Shown here: one piece after another, positions 1 through 9,919 of the stretch
Layout: each line of letters begins with the position of its first letter
Position numbering within the stretch: the first letter of the stretch is position 1
Assembly: GCF_016924755.1 (NCBI RefSeq)
Contig: NZ_JAFFJX010000006.1
Span: 1 to 64,000 of the forward strand
Reading direction: 5' to 3'
Length of the DNA stretch: 64,000 nt
DNA from: Longitalea arenae
GTDB lineage: Bacteria > Bacteroidota > Bacteroidia > Chitinophagales > Chitinophagaceae
The notes under the pieces: generated by a model
The model's input: only the letters and a program-made list of their open reading frames with translations
What the model was told of the DNA's origin: nothing
Database searches by the model: none
Translations under genes and position numbers: made by a program

Positions 1-3000
1 TACAGAGATACGCTGGTAAGCAGAGCAGGTTGTGACTCGATCATTAACCTCATTCTATCTGTGAACTCTGTGCTCAGAGATACCACCAGAGCTACCATTT
101 GTACCAACCAGCTCCCATATCGTTGGAACGGCACTAACATTACCGCCGCTGGCACGTACAGAGATACGCTGGTAAGCAGAGCAGGTTGTGACTCGATCAT
201 TAACCTCATTCTATCTGTGAACTCTGTGCTCAGAGATACCACCAGAGCAACTATCTGTACGAACCAGTTACCATACCGCTGGAACGGCATCAATATCACA
301 GCCGCGGGCACTTATAGAGACACGCTGACAAGCAGAGCTGGTTGTGATTCCATAATTAATTTAATTCTTACCGTCAATAGCGTTCTCAGAGACACCACTA
401 GGGCTACCGTCTGTACGAACCAGTTACCATACCGTTGGAATGGCATTAACATCACCGCCGCTGGCACTTATAGAGATACGCTGATAAGCAGGGCAGGTTG
501 TGACTCGATCACCAACCTGATCCTGACCGTAAACACCGTGCTCAGAGACACAACAAGAGCAACCATCTGTACCAACCAGTTACCATACCGCTGGAATGGC
601 ATTAATATCACCGCAACTGGCACTTACAGAGATACGCTGACAAGCAGAGCAGGTTGTGACTCCATCATCAACTTAATATTAACTGTCAATTCTATTCTCA
701 GAGACACCACCACAGCCACCATCTGCACCAACCAATTACCATACCGCTGGAATGGCATCAACATTACCGCCGCGGGCACTTACAGAGACACGCTCACAAG
801 CAGAGCAGGTTGTGACTCCATCATCAACCTCATCCTGACTGTCAACAGCGTTCTCAGAGACACCATCACAGCCACCATCTGCACCAACCAATTACCATTT
901 AATTGGAACGGTCTCAACATCACCGCAGCAGGCTCCTATAGCGACACACTCACCAGCATAGCCGGTTGTGATTCCATCACCAACCTCATCCTGACCGTAA
1001 ACAACGTGCTAAGAGACACCATCACAGCCACTATCTGCACCAACCAATTACCATTTAATTGGAACGGTCTCAACATCACCGCAGCAGGCTCCTATAGCGA
1101 CACACTCATAAACACTGCCGGTTGCGACTCGATCATCAACCTCATCCTGACCGTCAACACGGTTCTCAGAGACACCACCACAGCCACCATCTGTACCAAC
1201 CAATTGCCATATCGTTGGAATGGCATCAACATTACCGCCGCCGGCACTTACAGAGATACGCTGATAAGCAGGGCAGGTTGTGACTCCATCACCAACCTGA
1301 TCCTGACCGTAAACACCGTGCTCAGAGACACCACCACAGCCACCATCTGCACCAACCAATTGCCATATCGTTGGAATGGCATCAACATTACCGCCGCTGG
1401 CACTTACAGAGATACGCTGATAAGCAGGGCAGGTTGTGACTCCATCACCAACCTCATCCTGACTGTAAACACAGTTCTCAGAGACACCATCACAGCCACC
1501 ATCTGCACAAACCAATTACCATACCGCTGGAATGGCATCAACATTACCGCCGCGGGCACTTACAGAGACACGCTCACAAGCAGAGCAGGTTGTGACTCCA
1601 TCATCAACCTCATCCTGACTGTCAACAGCGTTCTCAGAGACACCATCACAGCCACCATCTGCACCAACCAATTGCCATATCGCTGGAATGGCCTCAACAT
1701 TACTGCTGCCGGCACTTATAGCGACACACTCACCAGCATAGCCGGTTGTGATTCCATCACCAACCTCATCCTGACCGTAAACAACGTGCTAAGAGACACC
1801 ATCACAGCCACTATCTGCACCAACCAATTACCATACAATTGGAACGGTCTCAACATCACCGCAGCAGGCTCCTATAGCGACACACTCATAAACACTGCCG
1901 GTTGCGACTCCATCACCAACCTGATCCTGACCGTAAACACCGTGCTCAGAGACACCACCACAGCCACCATCTGCACCAACCAATTACCATATCGCTGGAA
2001 TGGCATTAACATTACTGCCGCTGGCACTTACAGAGATACGCTGATAAGCAGGGCAGGTTGTGACTCGATCACCAACTTAATATTAACTGTAAATTCGATT
2101 CTCAGAGATACCACTAGGGCTACAGTCTGCACCAACCAATTACCATATCGCTGGAATGGTATCAATGTCACTGCCGCTGGCACTTACAGAGACACGCTCA
2201 TTACCAGGGCAGGGTGCGACTCGATCATCAATTTAATATTAACTGTAAATTCCGTTCTCAGAGACACCACCAGAGAGACCATCTGTGCCAACCAGCTACC
2301 ATATCGTTGGAACGGCACTAACATTACCGCCGCTGGCACTTACAGAGACACACTCACCAGCAGAGCTGGTTGTGACTCCATAATTAATTTAATTCTTACT
2401 GTCAATAGCGTTCTCAGAGACACCACCACAGCCACCATCTGCACCAACCAATTACCATATCGTTGGAACGGCATTAACATTACTGCCGCTGGCATTTACA
2501 GAGATACGCTGACCAGTAGGGCAGGTTGCGACTCGATCACCAACCTCATCCTGACCGTAAACACCGTGCTCAGAGACACCACCACAGCCACTATCTGCAC
2601 CAACCAACTACCATATAGTTGGAACGGCATCAATATCACCGCCGCTGGCACCTATCAGGTCACACACACCAGCTCTGCTGGCTGTGACTCCATTGCCACC
2701 TTCATTTTAACCGTAAACCCAACACTCAGCACTGAACAAACAATAACCATCTGTCCAAGCCAGCTACCTTATACCTGGAACGGAAACCAATATACCGCCG
2801 CCGGCACATATAAAGACACGCTTAGCAGCGTTGCCGGTTGCGATTCTATTATCTCATTAATATTGAATGTAAGTCCATCAATCTCGAGAACTGAAAATAT
2901 CTCCACTTGCCAACCTTCTTACCAATTACCCAATGGCACTATAGCTACCGCAAGTGGCGTTTACACAGCTACCTATAAGAACCAGGCAGGATGTGATAGC

Positions 3001-4068
3001 ACCATAATAACAAACCTTACCCTGCTGCCTTCACCCAATTTGAAAGTAAATAATCCAGCCGCCGAATGTAAACAAAGTATCGACCTTACGGCTGCAGCTA
3101 TTACCGCCGGTAGCGATCCTGGTCTCAGCTTCTCCTATTTTACAGATCCCGCCGCTACCAGACCGCTGTCTGCACCGAATGCAGTAAGTAATAATGGTAT
3201 CTACTATATCAAAGCCACCAATGCTGCAGGCTGCTCAAGCATTCAATCGATCGCTGTTCAATTGAACCGGGCGCCAACGGCCTCCATAAGAACCAGTGAT
3301 ATTTGTCCGGGCATTAAAGGAAAATTAACCATTACATTATCCGGCCAGGCACCATTTGGTGTAACATATACGGATGGCACTTCGACCTATACCTTACATA
3401 ATATAATGACATCGGTTTATGAGATCGAAATATCACCAACAAGTAACACCACCTACACCGTAACCAGCGTTTCGGATGCTGTTTGTACAAATACTGCAGT
3501 AAATGCATCTGCTACTGTCAACATGATCCCGGCGCCGGCTGGTATCCGGTATAATGAAGTATTAACCGGTGTTAACCAGCCGACACCATTAAGAGCCCGT
3601 GATCTGGGAAGCCATTACGCTTACAAATGGACCCCCTCCATTGGCCTGAGCAAGAGTGATGTAATAAGCCCTGTGTTTAATTATTCGCAGCGGATGGATT
3701 ACCTCATCTATATGACATCCGACGGTGGTTGTATAGTCGTAGACACCCAAACCGTAAAAGTTACTGCCCGCACCCAGGCCAATGAACCGCCTAACCTCTG
3801 GGTGCCCACAGCCTGGTCGCCACATAATAAAGACGGTCACAATGATCTCCTGTTCCCATTCACGGTGAACATCGTTGAACTGCGGTATTTCCGGGTCTTC
3901 AACAGATGGGGTGAGCTCGTATTCGAAACAAAAGAATTAGGCAAAGGCTGGGATGGCATTTACAAAGGGGTGCAGCAGGTTATGGACACCTATACATGGA
4001 CGGTGGAAGCGGTAGGAAACGATGGTACCGTATTCAAAAAAGCAGGTAATGCAATGTTGTTACGATAA
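1..4068 (+). CDS. giant tandem-repeat surface adhesin with T9SS type B sorting domain (5' end outside window)
   Basis: The reading frame is open from base 1, so the N-terminus lies upstream of the window. From position 61 the protein is 17 nearly identical 52-residue repeats (156 bp period, to about 2712), then two diverging copies to about 3010. Each unit carries CTNQLPYRWNG, NITAAGTY and AGCDSI, giving two conserved cysteines that may pair. The part after the repeats is Ig-like/low similarity. The last ~90 residues (WVPTAWSPHNKDGHND, FRVFNRWGELVFET, GWDGIYKG) are the gliding motility-associated C-terminal domain, the type B sorting signal of the type IX secretion system. It is therefore probably a secreted, cell-surface-anchored adhesin. 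The PorP/SprF gene follows after 12 bases, a pairing typical of Bacteroidota. The ligand is unknown. Confidence 0.9.
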   Translation, partial: YRDTLVSRAGCDSIINLILSVNSVLRDTTRATICTNQLPYRWNGTNITAAGTYRDTLVSRAGCDSIINLILSVNSVLRDTTRATICTNQLPYRWNGINITAAGTYRDTLTSRAGCDSIINLILTVNSVLRDTTRATVCTNQLPYRWNGINITAAGTYRDTLISRAGCDSITNLILTVNTVLRDTTRATICTNQLPYRWNGINITATGTYRDTLTSRAGCDSIINLILTVNSILRDTTTATICTNQLPYRWNGINITAAGTYRDTLTSRAGCDSIINLILTVNSVLRDTITATICTNQLPFNWNGLNITAAGSYSDTLTSIAGCDSITNLILTVNNVLRDTITATICTNQLPFNWNGLNITAAGSYSDTLINTAGCDSIINLILTVNTVLRDTTTATICTNQLPYRWNGINITAAGTYRDTLISRAGCDSITNLILTVNTVLRDTTTATICTNQLPYRWNGINITAAGTYRDTLISRAGCDSITNLILTVNTVLRDTITATICTNQLPYRWNGINITAAGTYRDTLTSRAGCDSIINLILTVNSVLRDTITATICTNQLPYRWNGLNITAAGTYSDTLTSIAGCDSITNLILTVNNVLRDTITATICTNQLPYNWNGLNITAAGSYSDTLINTAGCDSITNLILTVNTVLRDTTTATICTNQLPYRWNGINITAAGTYRDTLISRAGCDSITNLILTVNSILRDTTRATVCTNQLPYRWNGINVTAAGTYRDTLITRAGCDSIINLILTVNSVLRDTTRETICANQLPYRWNGTNITAAGTYRDTLTSRAGCDSIINLILTVNSVLRDTTTATICTNQLPYRWNGINITAAGIYRDTLTSRAGCDSITNLILTVNTVLRDTTTATICTNQLPYSWNGINITAAGTYQVTHTSSAGCDSIATFILTVNPTLSTEQTITICPSQLPYTWNGNQYTAAGTYKDTLSSVAGCDSIISLILNVSPSISRTENISTCQPSYQLPNGTIATASGVYTATYKNQAGCDSTIITNLTLLPSPNLKVNNPAAECKQSIDLTAAAITAGSDPGLSFSYFTDPAATRPLSAPNAVSNNGIYYIKATNAAGCSSIQSIAVQLNRAPTASIRTSDICPGIKGKLTITLSGQAPFGVTYTDGTSTYTLHNIMTSVYEIEISPTSNTTYTVTSVSDAVCTNTAVNASATVNMIPAPAGIRYNEVLTGVNQPTPLRARDLGSHYAYKWTPSIGLSKSDVISPVFNYSQRMDYLIYMTSDGGCIVVDTQTVKVTARTQANEPPNLWVPTAWSPHNKDGHNDLLFPFTVNIVELRYFRVFNRWGELVFETKELGKGWDGIYKGVQQVMDTYTWTVEAVGNDGTVFKKAGNAMLLR
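61..2869 (+). repeat. 156-bp (52-residue) tandem repeats inside the adhesin gene
   Basis: Seventeen highly similar copies run from 61 to 2712, followed by a diverged copy to about 2868 and a degenerate one after it; a partial copy fills bases 1-60. Identity is high at the DNA level, not only in protein. Copies 5-8 and 10-13 match in order, pointing to duplication of a five-copy (780 bp) block. Such an array is prone to copy-number change and assembly collapse. Confidence 0.95.
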
Positions 4069-4080
4069 AAAATTTGCGTT

Positions 4081-5091
4081 ATGAAACCAAGAAATTGCAA
4101 ACTGATCATTTTGTGGATGTTGATCCCTGGTTTCACATGGGCCCAGGATCCAAGCTTTTCTCAGTTCTTTGCTTCGCCTTTAAATATCAATCCGGGACTA
4201 ACGGCCAATATTAACAGCAAATGGCGGATGGTCACCAACTTCAGGGATCAGTGGATCGGTCCGGCCAGCCCTTACACTACCGGAACCGTTTCATTTGATA
4301 GCAAGATCATGAAATACAAACTGCCTGAAACCAGTGTACTTGGGCTGGGTGGCATGCTCATGTACGACTATGCTATGTCGGGCATTCATAAAAGCGTATA
4401 TGGCTCATTGAATGTTTCATACAATATTACTTTATCAGATAATCTGGGCGATCATCGGTTGGGAATAGGAGTGGGGGGCATTGTTGCCAGCAAGCGCATT
4501 GAATTTCACCGCCTCGTTTATCCCGAACAATTCACCGGCAACGGGTTCAATACCAATTTGCCTTCCGGCGAAGCCGCCCTTACCAATATGAAACCCTATA
4601 TTTCTTCCAGCGCCGGCCTTACCTACAGTTACACCAATGATAGAAGCAACTTCGACGCAGGCATTGCGGTGTTCCATTTGAACAGGCCCCGGCAAACAGT
4701 GCTCGACGATCCCAATAAATACCTGGCTATGCGCAAGGTGGCCCACGCCAATTTCGAAACCTACCTCAATGATTATATGCTGCTCAATACCAATGGCATT
4801 TACCAGGAACAATCAAAAGCGAGTTATTTCTCCGTAGGTGGCGCTCTTGGCTTTTTCATAAATGAAACGGGCGAAGATCAGATCTTATACCTCGGCCTGT
4901 GGTACTGGTCGAAAAACGCGGTCATCCCATACGTTGGTTTACGCTATAAAAGCATGCAATTTGGATTATCCTATGATATTACTGTTTCCAAACTCAGCGA
5001 GGCGGAGCAAAAACCCAAGACATTTGAACTTTCTTTTATATTAAGAGGAGATGACAATAAAGACGGTGTTATCTGGTGCCCCTGGAAATAA
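4081..5091 (+). CDS. PorP/SprF family type IX secretion membrane protein
   Basis: The protein has 336 residues. An N-terminal signal peptide ends near TWAQ; the mature part begins DPSFSQFFASPLNINPGL, the hallmark opening of the PorP/SprF family (outer-membrane beta-barrel proteins of the T9SS). The rest alternates aromatic and polar residues as expected for a barrel. It starts 12 bases after the stop of the adhesin with the type B sorting domain, so the two are probably co-transcribed. By family knowledge, SprF-like partners help export or anchor their neighbouring type B substrate; that role is inferred here from position. Confidence 0.9.
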   Translation: MKPRNCKLIILWMLIPGFTWAQDPSFSQFFASPLNINPGLTANINSKWRMVTNFRDQWIGPASPYTTGTVSFDSKIMKYKLPETSVLGLGGMLMYDYAMSGIHKSVYGSLNVSYNITLSDNLGDHRLGIGVGGIVASKRIEFHRLVYPEQFTGNGFNTNLPSGEAALTNMKPYISSSAGLTYSYTNDRSNFDAGIAVFHLNRPRQTVLDDPNKYLAMRKVAHANFETYLNDYMLLNTNGIYQEQSKASYFSVGGALGFFINETGEDQILYLGLWYWSKNAVIPYVGLRYKSMQFGLSYDITVSKLSEAEQKPKTFELSFILRGDDNKDGVIWCPWK

Positions 5092-5278
5092 TCCGTCGCC
5101 GATCGGTTTAATTCAAACAAGTGGCTGATAACTGACCTTGCATCGCCATTCCCTGCATATTTCATGACGAACAGCCTCAAATAATCTACCAGGCAACCAG
5201 CGTCATCACATACTTTATTACCCAATAATTCGTTAAGAACAGAGCTTTATGCTGAAACGGGCCGTTCAGTGTAAAGCT

Positions 5279-5312
5279 TTGTATTTTTTTAAGTATTCAG
5301 CAGTTATTTTTG
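5279..5312 (+). promoter_or_regulatory. candidate Bacteroidota-type promoter for the AsmA-like gene
   Basis: TATTTTTG at 5305-5312 matches the -7 consensus TAnnTTTG. A TTG at 5279-5281 could be the -33 element, with a slightly long 23-base spacer. It lies 48 bases before the chosen ATG and makes an upstream TTG start at 5310 unlikely. Confidence 0.45.
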
Positions 5313-5360
5313 CACCGGCATTGCCTTTATGGCCTGAAGAACCCCCAAACCAATTTGTCC

Positions 5361-8300
5361 ATGAAAAGCAAGACGCGAAAAAGGCTTATTCGCTTTCTCT
5401 TGATCCCGGTTATCATCCTGGTGTTGTTAGTAGCAACGGCATTTACCATCCTCGTTACCCAGCAATCAAGACTGGTGAAACTGGCCGTCAAAGAATTCAA
5501 TAAAAAACTGTCTGGCACCATCTCCGTCGAGAGCAGCAAAATTTCTTTATTTGAGAATTTCCCATATATCTCCGTCCGGCTGAACAATGTGCGCCTTTAT
5601 GCCGGCAAAAGCACCACAGAAAAACCCCTCATTCAGGCAGAAAGGATGTTCGCAGGGTTTAGTCTGAAAGACATACTCAATCAAAATTACAAAGTAAAGG
5701 TGATCGGCATGAAGAACGGACACCTTGACGCAGTTACAGAGAAGAACGGCCAGGTGAACATAGTAGAGGCCAGCCGCATTACCAGCGACACCACCACTGC
5801 CATTGACACTTCAGAGTCGACCCTGAAACTGGATATCAAAAAGATCGTGCTGCGTAACATGGCGATCTCATACCTCGACAAGCCAAGCGGCCGCCATTTC
5901 GTTACGCAAATAGAACGCATCCAATCTTCCCTGCAGAATGACAGCCTCAAGATAAATGCCAGCCTCAGCGGTAAATTCACCGTTGATTATACGAGCCCAG
6001 GCAATACAACCCTGTTCCGCCAAAAACACCTGCAAACAGATCTTGCGGTCATATATGAAAAAAACACTGAATTACTTACGATCAATACCGGGAAACTGAA
6101 AGTAGAGGATGCCGTTTTCAATATCACTGGTTCCGCCAGCCTGCAGCCTAATAACAATGCTGTTGATATCAAATTTGCCGGCGACAAACCCGACCTGCAG
6201 CAATTGTTTGCCTTCGTGCCCGAATCGGTTGCCAAACAATTGAAGCATTTCCGCTATGATGGGCATGTGAACTTTGAAGGAACTGTGAAGGGCAGCCTGG
6301 CGAACGGACAAATGCCCCGTATAGACCTTTCTTTTGGCTGTTCGAAAGCATGGCTGCATAACACCGAATCTGATAAAAAACTCGATTCCCTGGCCTTTAA
6401 AGGCTATTACACCAATGGGGAAGGGAAGAGTTCCAAAACATCCGAATTACGCCTGCTCGGTCTCCATGCAAAACCCGGTACGGGTATTTTTGACGGAAAT
6501 TTCATCATGCGCGATTTCGACAATCCGAAAATACTTATGCAGATCAATTCCAATCTTGAACTGGAATTCATCGGCGCCTTCCTCGGCATTAAAGACCTGC
6601 AGCGGATCACCGGCCAGATCAGCCTTAGAATGAATTTTAAAGAACTGGTAGACATGAGTTTGCCCGAACAATCCATGGGTAAGCTCACCGAAGGGGCGCA
6701 AAGCGAGCTTACGGTAAAGAACCTCACTTTTCGCATTCCCAATTATCCATATAATATAGAAAAGCTGAACCTCCATGCAAATATGAAGAACGGCTTTGTG
6801 CGCCTCGATTCACTGGCATGTAAGATCGGGCAGTCAGACTTCTACCTGAATGGCTCCCTGAGCGATCTGCCTGCGATCTTCCACCACCAGACCAAACCGG
6901 TGATCGCCACCCTGAACGCCCGTAGCAGGAAGATGGTCCTGCGCGAACTGTTTAATATCGACACCACTAAGAACCGTAAGGGAAAAGAAGAGATCTATGG
7001 CTTTAATGTAGGGCTGTCAATGGAAACATCCGTCAGCGAACTGCTGAATCCGAATCCGCTGCCGAAAGGCATTGTGAAGATCGAACATCTGAACGCAGGC
7101 TTTAAACGATACCCGCATACCTTTCATGACTTTGGCGCAGAACTAACGATCGCCGACACTACCCTGCGGTTGAAGAATTTTGCCGGCCTTATCGATAGTA
7201 CCGATATCGCGTTCAGTGGCCGCGTGAACAACTATGCGCTCTGGTTCAACGACATAAAAAAAGGCAGAACCGAGATCGCCTTTGACCTTAAATCAAAACG
7301 GTTGGCGCTGAGGGACCTGCTGGGCCGCCGCAGCAGAAGATCAGTACCGAAAGCATTCCACGATGAAGTGGCTACCAATGTATGGCTGCGTTCAAAGACC
7401 ATGCTGCGGTACGATTCTGTATTCAAATTTGCCAACGTTAAAATAGCGAATGTTTCCTGCCACCTTACCAAACATGCTTTTCAGCTCGACAGTATCAAGG
7501 GCAATGTGAAGTTCAACACCGAAAACTTCATCAAGATCGATACCCTTACAGGCAAGATTGGCCGCAGTGATTTTGATATCAACATGCGCCTGTACACCGG
7601 TAAAGACAGCACCCGCAGAATGAAGGAAAATTACCTCCGGTTCAATGCGCGTTTCCTCGATGTTGACCAGCTCACCAATTACAAATTCGACATGACCATG
7701 GAAGAACGGAAACCCAGACGCCGCCGGGGAGCAGATACAATGGCCGAACCAGCGCCTGTGCCCGTTCATACGGTTTCCTCACCATCGGTACATGCCAAAG
7801 CCTTCAATATCTTTGAAGTGCCATTCCTCGATTTCAATGCATCGGTAAACATCGGTAAAGTCAAGTATCGCCGTTTATGGATAAAAAACATCAACAGCAA
7901 TGTGCGCATGCTGGAGAACCATCACCTTTACCTAGACACACTGCACCTTGAAATGGCTGGCGGAAAAATAGATGCCCGCGCGCACTTCAACGGCAATAAC
8001 CCGGAAAAGATCTATTTGAGAAGCCGCATCAAGGTGGACAATATAGACCTTGAAAAAATGATGCTGAAGCTCGATTACCTGGGCCAGGATTATGTGATCA
8101 ATAAAAATATCAGGGGTCATATAACCGGACAGGTAAAAGGGTATATGCGGGTGCATCCCGACTTAACCCCCATGCTCGATCAATCGCAGGCGCAGCTCGA
8201 TATAAACATCTATAATGGGGAACTCATCAATTTTGCACCCATGACAGCCATGTCGGCCTATTTCAAAGACAAGAACATGATGAAAGTGCGCTTTGATACC

Positions 8301-8621
8301 TTGCGCAATGTGCTTACTTTCAAAGAGAATACCCTGAACATTCCCACCATGAACATCAACTCTTCCCTGGGCTTCCTGGAATTCTCGGGCTCTCAGTCGC
8401 TCGATATGAAAATGCAGTATTATGTGCGCATTCCGCTCAAAATGGTAACCCAGGTAGGCTTCCGCATGCTGTTCAATAAAAAGCAGGAAGAAGTAGATCC
8501 CGACCAGGTAGACGCCATCGAATACCGCGATAAGGACAAACGCATTCGCTTCATGAACCTGACCATCACGGGCACCCCTGACAATTATAAGGTCAATTTG
8601 GGTAAACCGAAAAAAGCGTAA
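5361..8621 (+). CDS. AsmA-like protein, envelope biogenesis or lipid transport
   Basis: The protein has 1086 residues. The ATG at 5361 is chosen because it is followed directly by a basic stretch (KSKTRKRLIRF) and one membrane segment (FLLIPVIILVLLVATAF), the usual AsmA-type N-terminal anchor; an upstream TTG frame would overlap the likely promoter. The long remainder is beta-rich and repeats patterns such as 'LxxLxxxxxNGxL' and 'FDGNFIMRD' typical of AsmA/TamB-related proteins with a beta-groove fold. The C-terminal part (FLEFSGSQSLDMKMQYYVRIPL) resembles the AsmA C-terminal domain. Family members sit in the inner membrane, span the periplasm and are linked to phospholipid transport or outer-membrane assembly; the exact role here is unknown. 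It is monocistronic and convergent with the sigma factor gene. Confidence 0.8.
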   Translation: MKSKTRKRLIRFLLIPVIILVLLVATAFTILVTQQSRLVKLAVKEFNKKLSGTISVESSKISLFENFPYISVRLNNVRLYAGKSTTEKPLIQAERMFAGFSLKDILNQNYKVKVIGMKNGHLDAVTEKNGQVNIVEASRITSDTTTAIDTSESTLKLDIKKIVLRNMAISYLDKPSGRHFVTQIERIQSSLQNDSLKINASLSGKFTVDYTSPGNTTLFRQKHLQTDLAVIYEKNTELLTINTGKLKVEDAVFNITGSASLQPNNNAVDIKFAGDKPDLQQLFAFVPESVAKQLKHFRYDGHVNFEGTVKGSLANGQMPRIDLSFGCSKAWLHNTESDKKLDSLAFKGYYTNGEGKSSKTSELRLLGLHAKPGTGIFDGNFIMRDFDNPKILMQINSNLELEFIGAFLGIKDLQRITGQISLRMNFKELVDMSLPEQSMGKLTEGAQSELTVKNLTFRIPNYPYNIEKLNLHANMKNGFVRLDSLACKIGQSDFYLNGSLSDLPAIFHHQTKPVIATLNARSRKMVLRELFNIDTTKNRKGKEEIYGFNVGLSMETSVSELLNPNPLPKGIVKIEHLNAGFKRYPHTFHDFGAELTIADTTLRLKNFAGLIDSTDIAFSGRVNNYALWFNDIKKGRTEIAFDLKSKRLALRDLLGRRSRRSVPKAFHDEVATNVWLRSKTMLRYDSVFKFANVKIANVSCHLTKHAFQLDSIKGNVKFNTENFIKIDTLTGKIGRSDFDINMRLYTGKDSTRRMKENYLRFNARFLDVDQLTNYKFDMTMEERKPRRRRGADTMAEPAPVPVHTVSSPSVHAKAFNIFEVPFLDFNASVNIGKVKYRRLWIKNINSNVRMLENHHLYLDTLHLEMAGGKIDARAHFNGNNPEKIYLRSRIKVDNIDLEKMMLKLDYLGQDYVINKNIRGHITGQVKGYMRVHPDLTPMLDQSQAQLDINIYNGELINFAPMTAMSAYFKDKNMMKVRFDTLRNVLTFKENTLNIPTMNINSSLGFLEFSGSQSLDMKMQYYVRIPLKMVTQVGFRMLFNKKQEEVDPDQVDAIEYRDKDKRIRFMNLTITGTPDNYKVNLGKPKKA

Positions 8622-8627
8622 GCTCCA

Positions 8628-8665
8628 AGAACACCCAACGCAACATCAGCCCGGGCGTTCTGTTT
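8628..8665 (+). terminator. candidate terminator of the AsmA-like gene
   Basis: Arms AGAACACCC (8628-8636) and GGGCGTTCT (8653-8661) pair over 9 bp with one G-U. GTTTT follows. The site overlaps the 3' end of the convergent sigma factor gene. The weak T tract keeps confidence moderate. Confidence 0.4.
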
Positions 8666-9914
8666 TAAGGGCTTCCAATACTTTCATCAGTGTATTCTTT
8701 TCCGAAACAGAGGTAGTAAGGTCGATCGCTTTCTCATAATGCATTTTCGCTTTATCAATGGCTGTTGCTGCATACAAATACCCCAGCAGCGCATGATAAT
8801 AGTTGCAATCATCCAGCTTTAATTGCCGCACTTCCTCTATGGCCTGCTCATGGCCATACACCTTCGCAATGGCAAAGGCCCTGTTCAGCGCCGTGAGCGG
8901 CGAATATTCCATAATGATCAGCTGATTGTATAACTGTAAAATATGCTCCCATTTCTTATCACCTGTAGGCGTCGTATGCCAGTATGCAATACCGGCCTCG
9001 AGGTGATATTTAGAGACGGCATTGCCCGAACAGGCATTTACCAGGTAATAGTTTCCTTTCTCAATCAGTTCCCTGCTCCACAAACTTTTATCCTGCTGCT
9101 CAAATAAGATCGCTTCTCCCGCTGCATCGGCCCTGGCATCGAGCCGGGAGCTCTGGTAACACATCAGGGCAAGCAGGGCATTTGTTTCCGTGGTATTCGT
9201 CGCCGTATGTTCCGTTAAAACCAGGGTTAACCGGATAGCCTCAGAACAAAGATCTTTCCTGATAAAATGATCATCTGTTTTTGAAAAATAACCTTCATTG
9301 AACAACAGGTATAAAACCCGCAAAACGGCTTCCAGTCGCGCAGCTGAAGCATCTACAGGGTGAGTGAGGGCATATTTGAATTCCTCGGTACGCAGGTTGG
9401 CCCTGGCCCTCAACAAGCGCTTTTTAATGGTTTCCGGTTTTGCCAGGAACGCATTGGCAATTTCCTCAATACTGAACCCGCAAAGGATCTGCAGGGCTAA
9501 ACATATCTGCGATTCGGTGCCATTTACCGGATGGCAAACAGCAAAGATCATTGCCAGCTGGCTATCTGAAATGGCCTGCTGCGTAAAATCAAACTCCTGT
9601 TCTATCTGGAATTCATTGTTACCGATGAATATGGGAATTGTTTCTTTGACCTTTGTTTCAAACAGGTTCACCCGCCTGAGATGATCTTTTGTTTTATTCT
9701 TGGCAACCGTATACAACCAGGCAGTAGGATTATCGGGTTTGCCATTCACACTCCATACTTCCGTTGCTTTTAAAAAAGTATCACTCACAATGTCCTCGGC
9801 TATTTCAATAGCGTTCAAGCCAAAAAGACGGCATAAAACAGCCGTCATTTTGGAATACTCCATCCTGAAAAGTTGCGGTAAAAGCGCAATAGGCGAATTC
9901 GCAATGGGCTCCAT
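8646..9914 (-). CDS. ECF42-type RNA polymerase sigma factor with C-terminal DUF6596/TPR-like extension
   Basis: The protein has 422 residues, about twice a normal ECF sigma factor. Region 2 (DIVSDTFLKATEVW, AWLYTVAKNKTKDHLRR) and region 4 (LCGFSIEEIANAFLAKPETI) occupy the first ~180 residues. The rest contains the DUF6596 signature (RVLYLLFNEGYFS) and helical TPR-like repeats (LNRAFAIAKVYG). This architecture defines the ECF42 group, which usually lacks a dedicated anti-sigma factor and is encoded with a YCII/DGPF protein, exactly as here: the partner ends 5 bases before this start. The C-terminal extension is thought to regulate the factor; the signal is unknown. Confidence 0.9.
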   Translation of the reverse strand: MEPIANSPIALLPQLFRMEYSKMTAVLCRLFGLNAIEIAEDIVSDTFLKATEVWSVNGKPDNPTAWLYTVAKNKTKDHLRRVNLFETKVKETIPIFIGNNEFQIEQEFDFTQQAISDSQLAMIFAVCHPVNGTESQICLALQILCGFSIEEIANAFLAKPETIKKRLLRARANLRTEEFKYALTHPVDASAARLEAVLRVLYLLFNEGYFSKTDDHFIRKDLCSEAIRLTLVLTEHTATNTTETNALLALMCYQSSRLDARADAAGEAILFEQQDKSLWSRELIEKGNYYLVNACSGNAVSKYHLEAGIAYWHTTPTGDKKWEHILQLYNQLIIMEYSPLTALNRAFAIAKVYGHEQAIEEVRQLKLDDCNYYHALLGYLYAATAIDKAKMHYEKAIDLTTSVSEKNTLMKVLEALKTERPG

Positions 9915-9919
9915 GTTTA

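Noticed and set aside
1048-1515. 155-residue minus-strand frame in the adhesin repeats
   Set aside because: Mirror of the 156-bp repeat; similar antisense frames occur in the SBBP genes.
5249-5503. 84-residue frame at the start of the AsmA-like gene
   Set aside because: Overlaps the promoter and the N-terminal membrane segment of the AsmA-like protein in another frame, with no domain.
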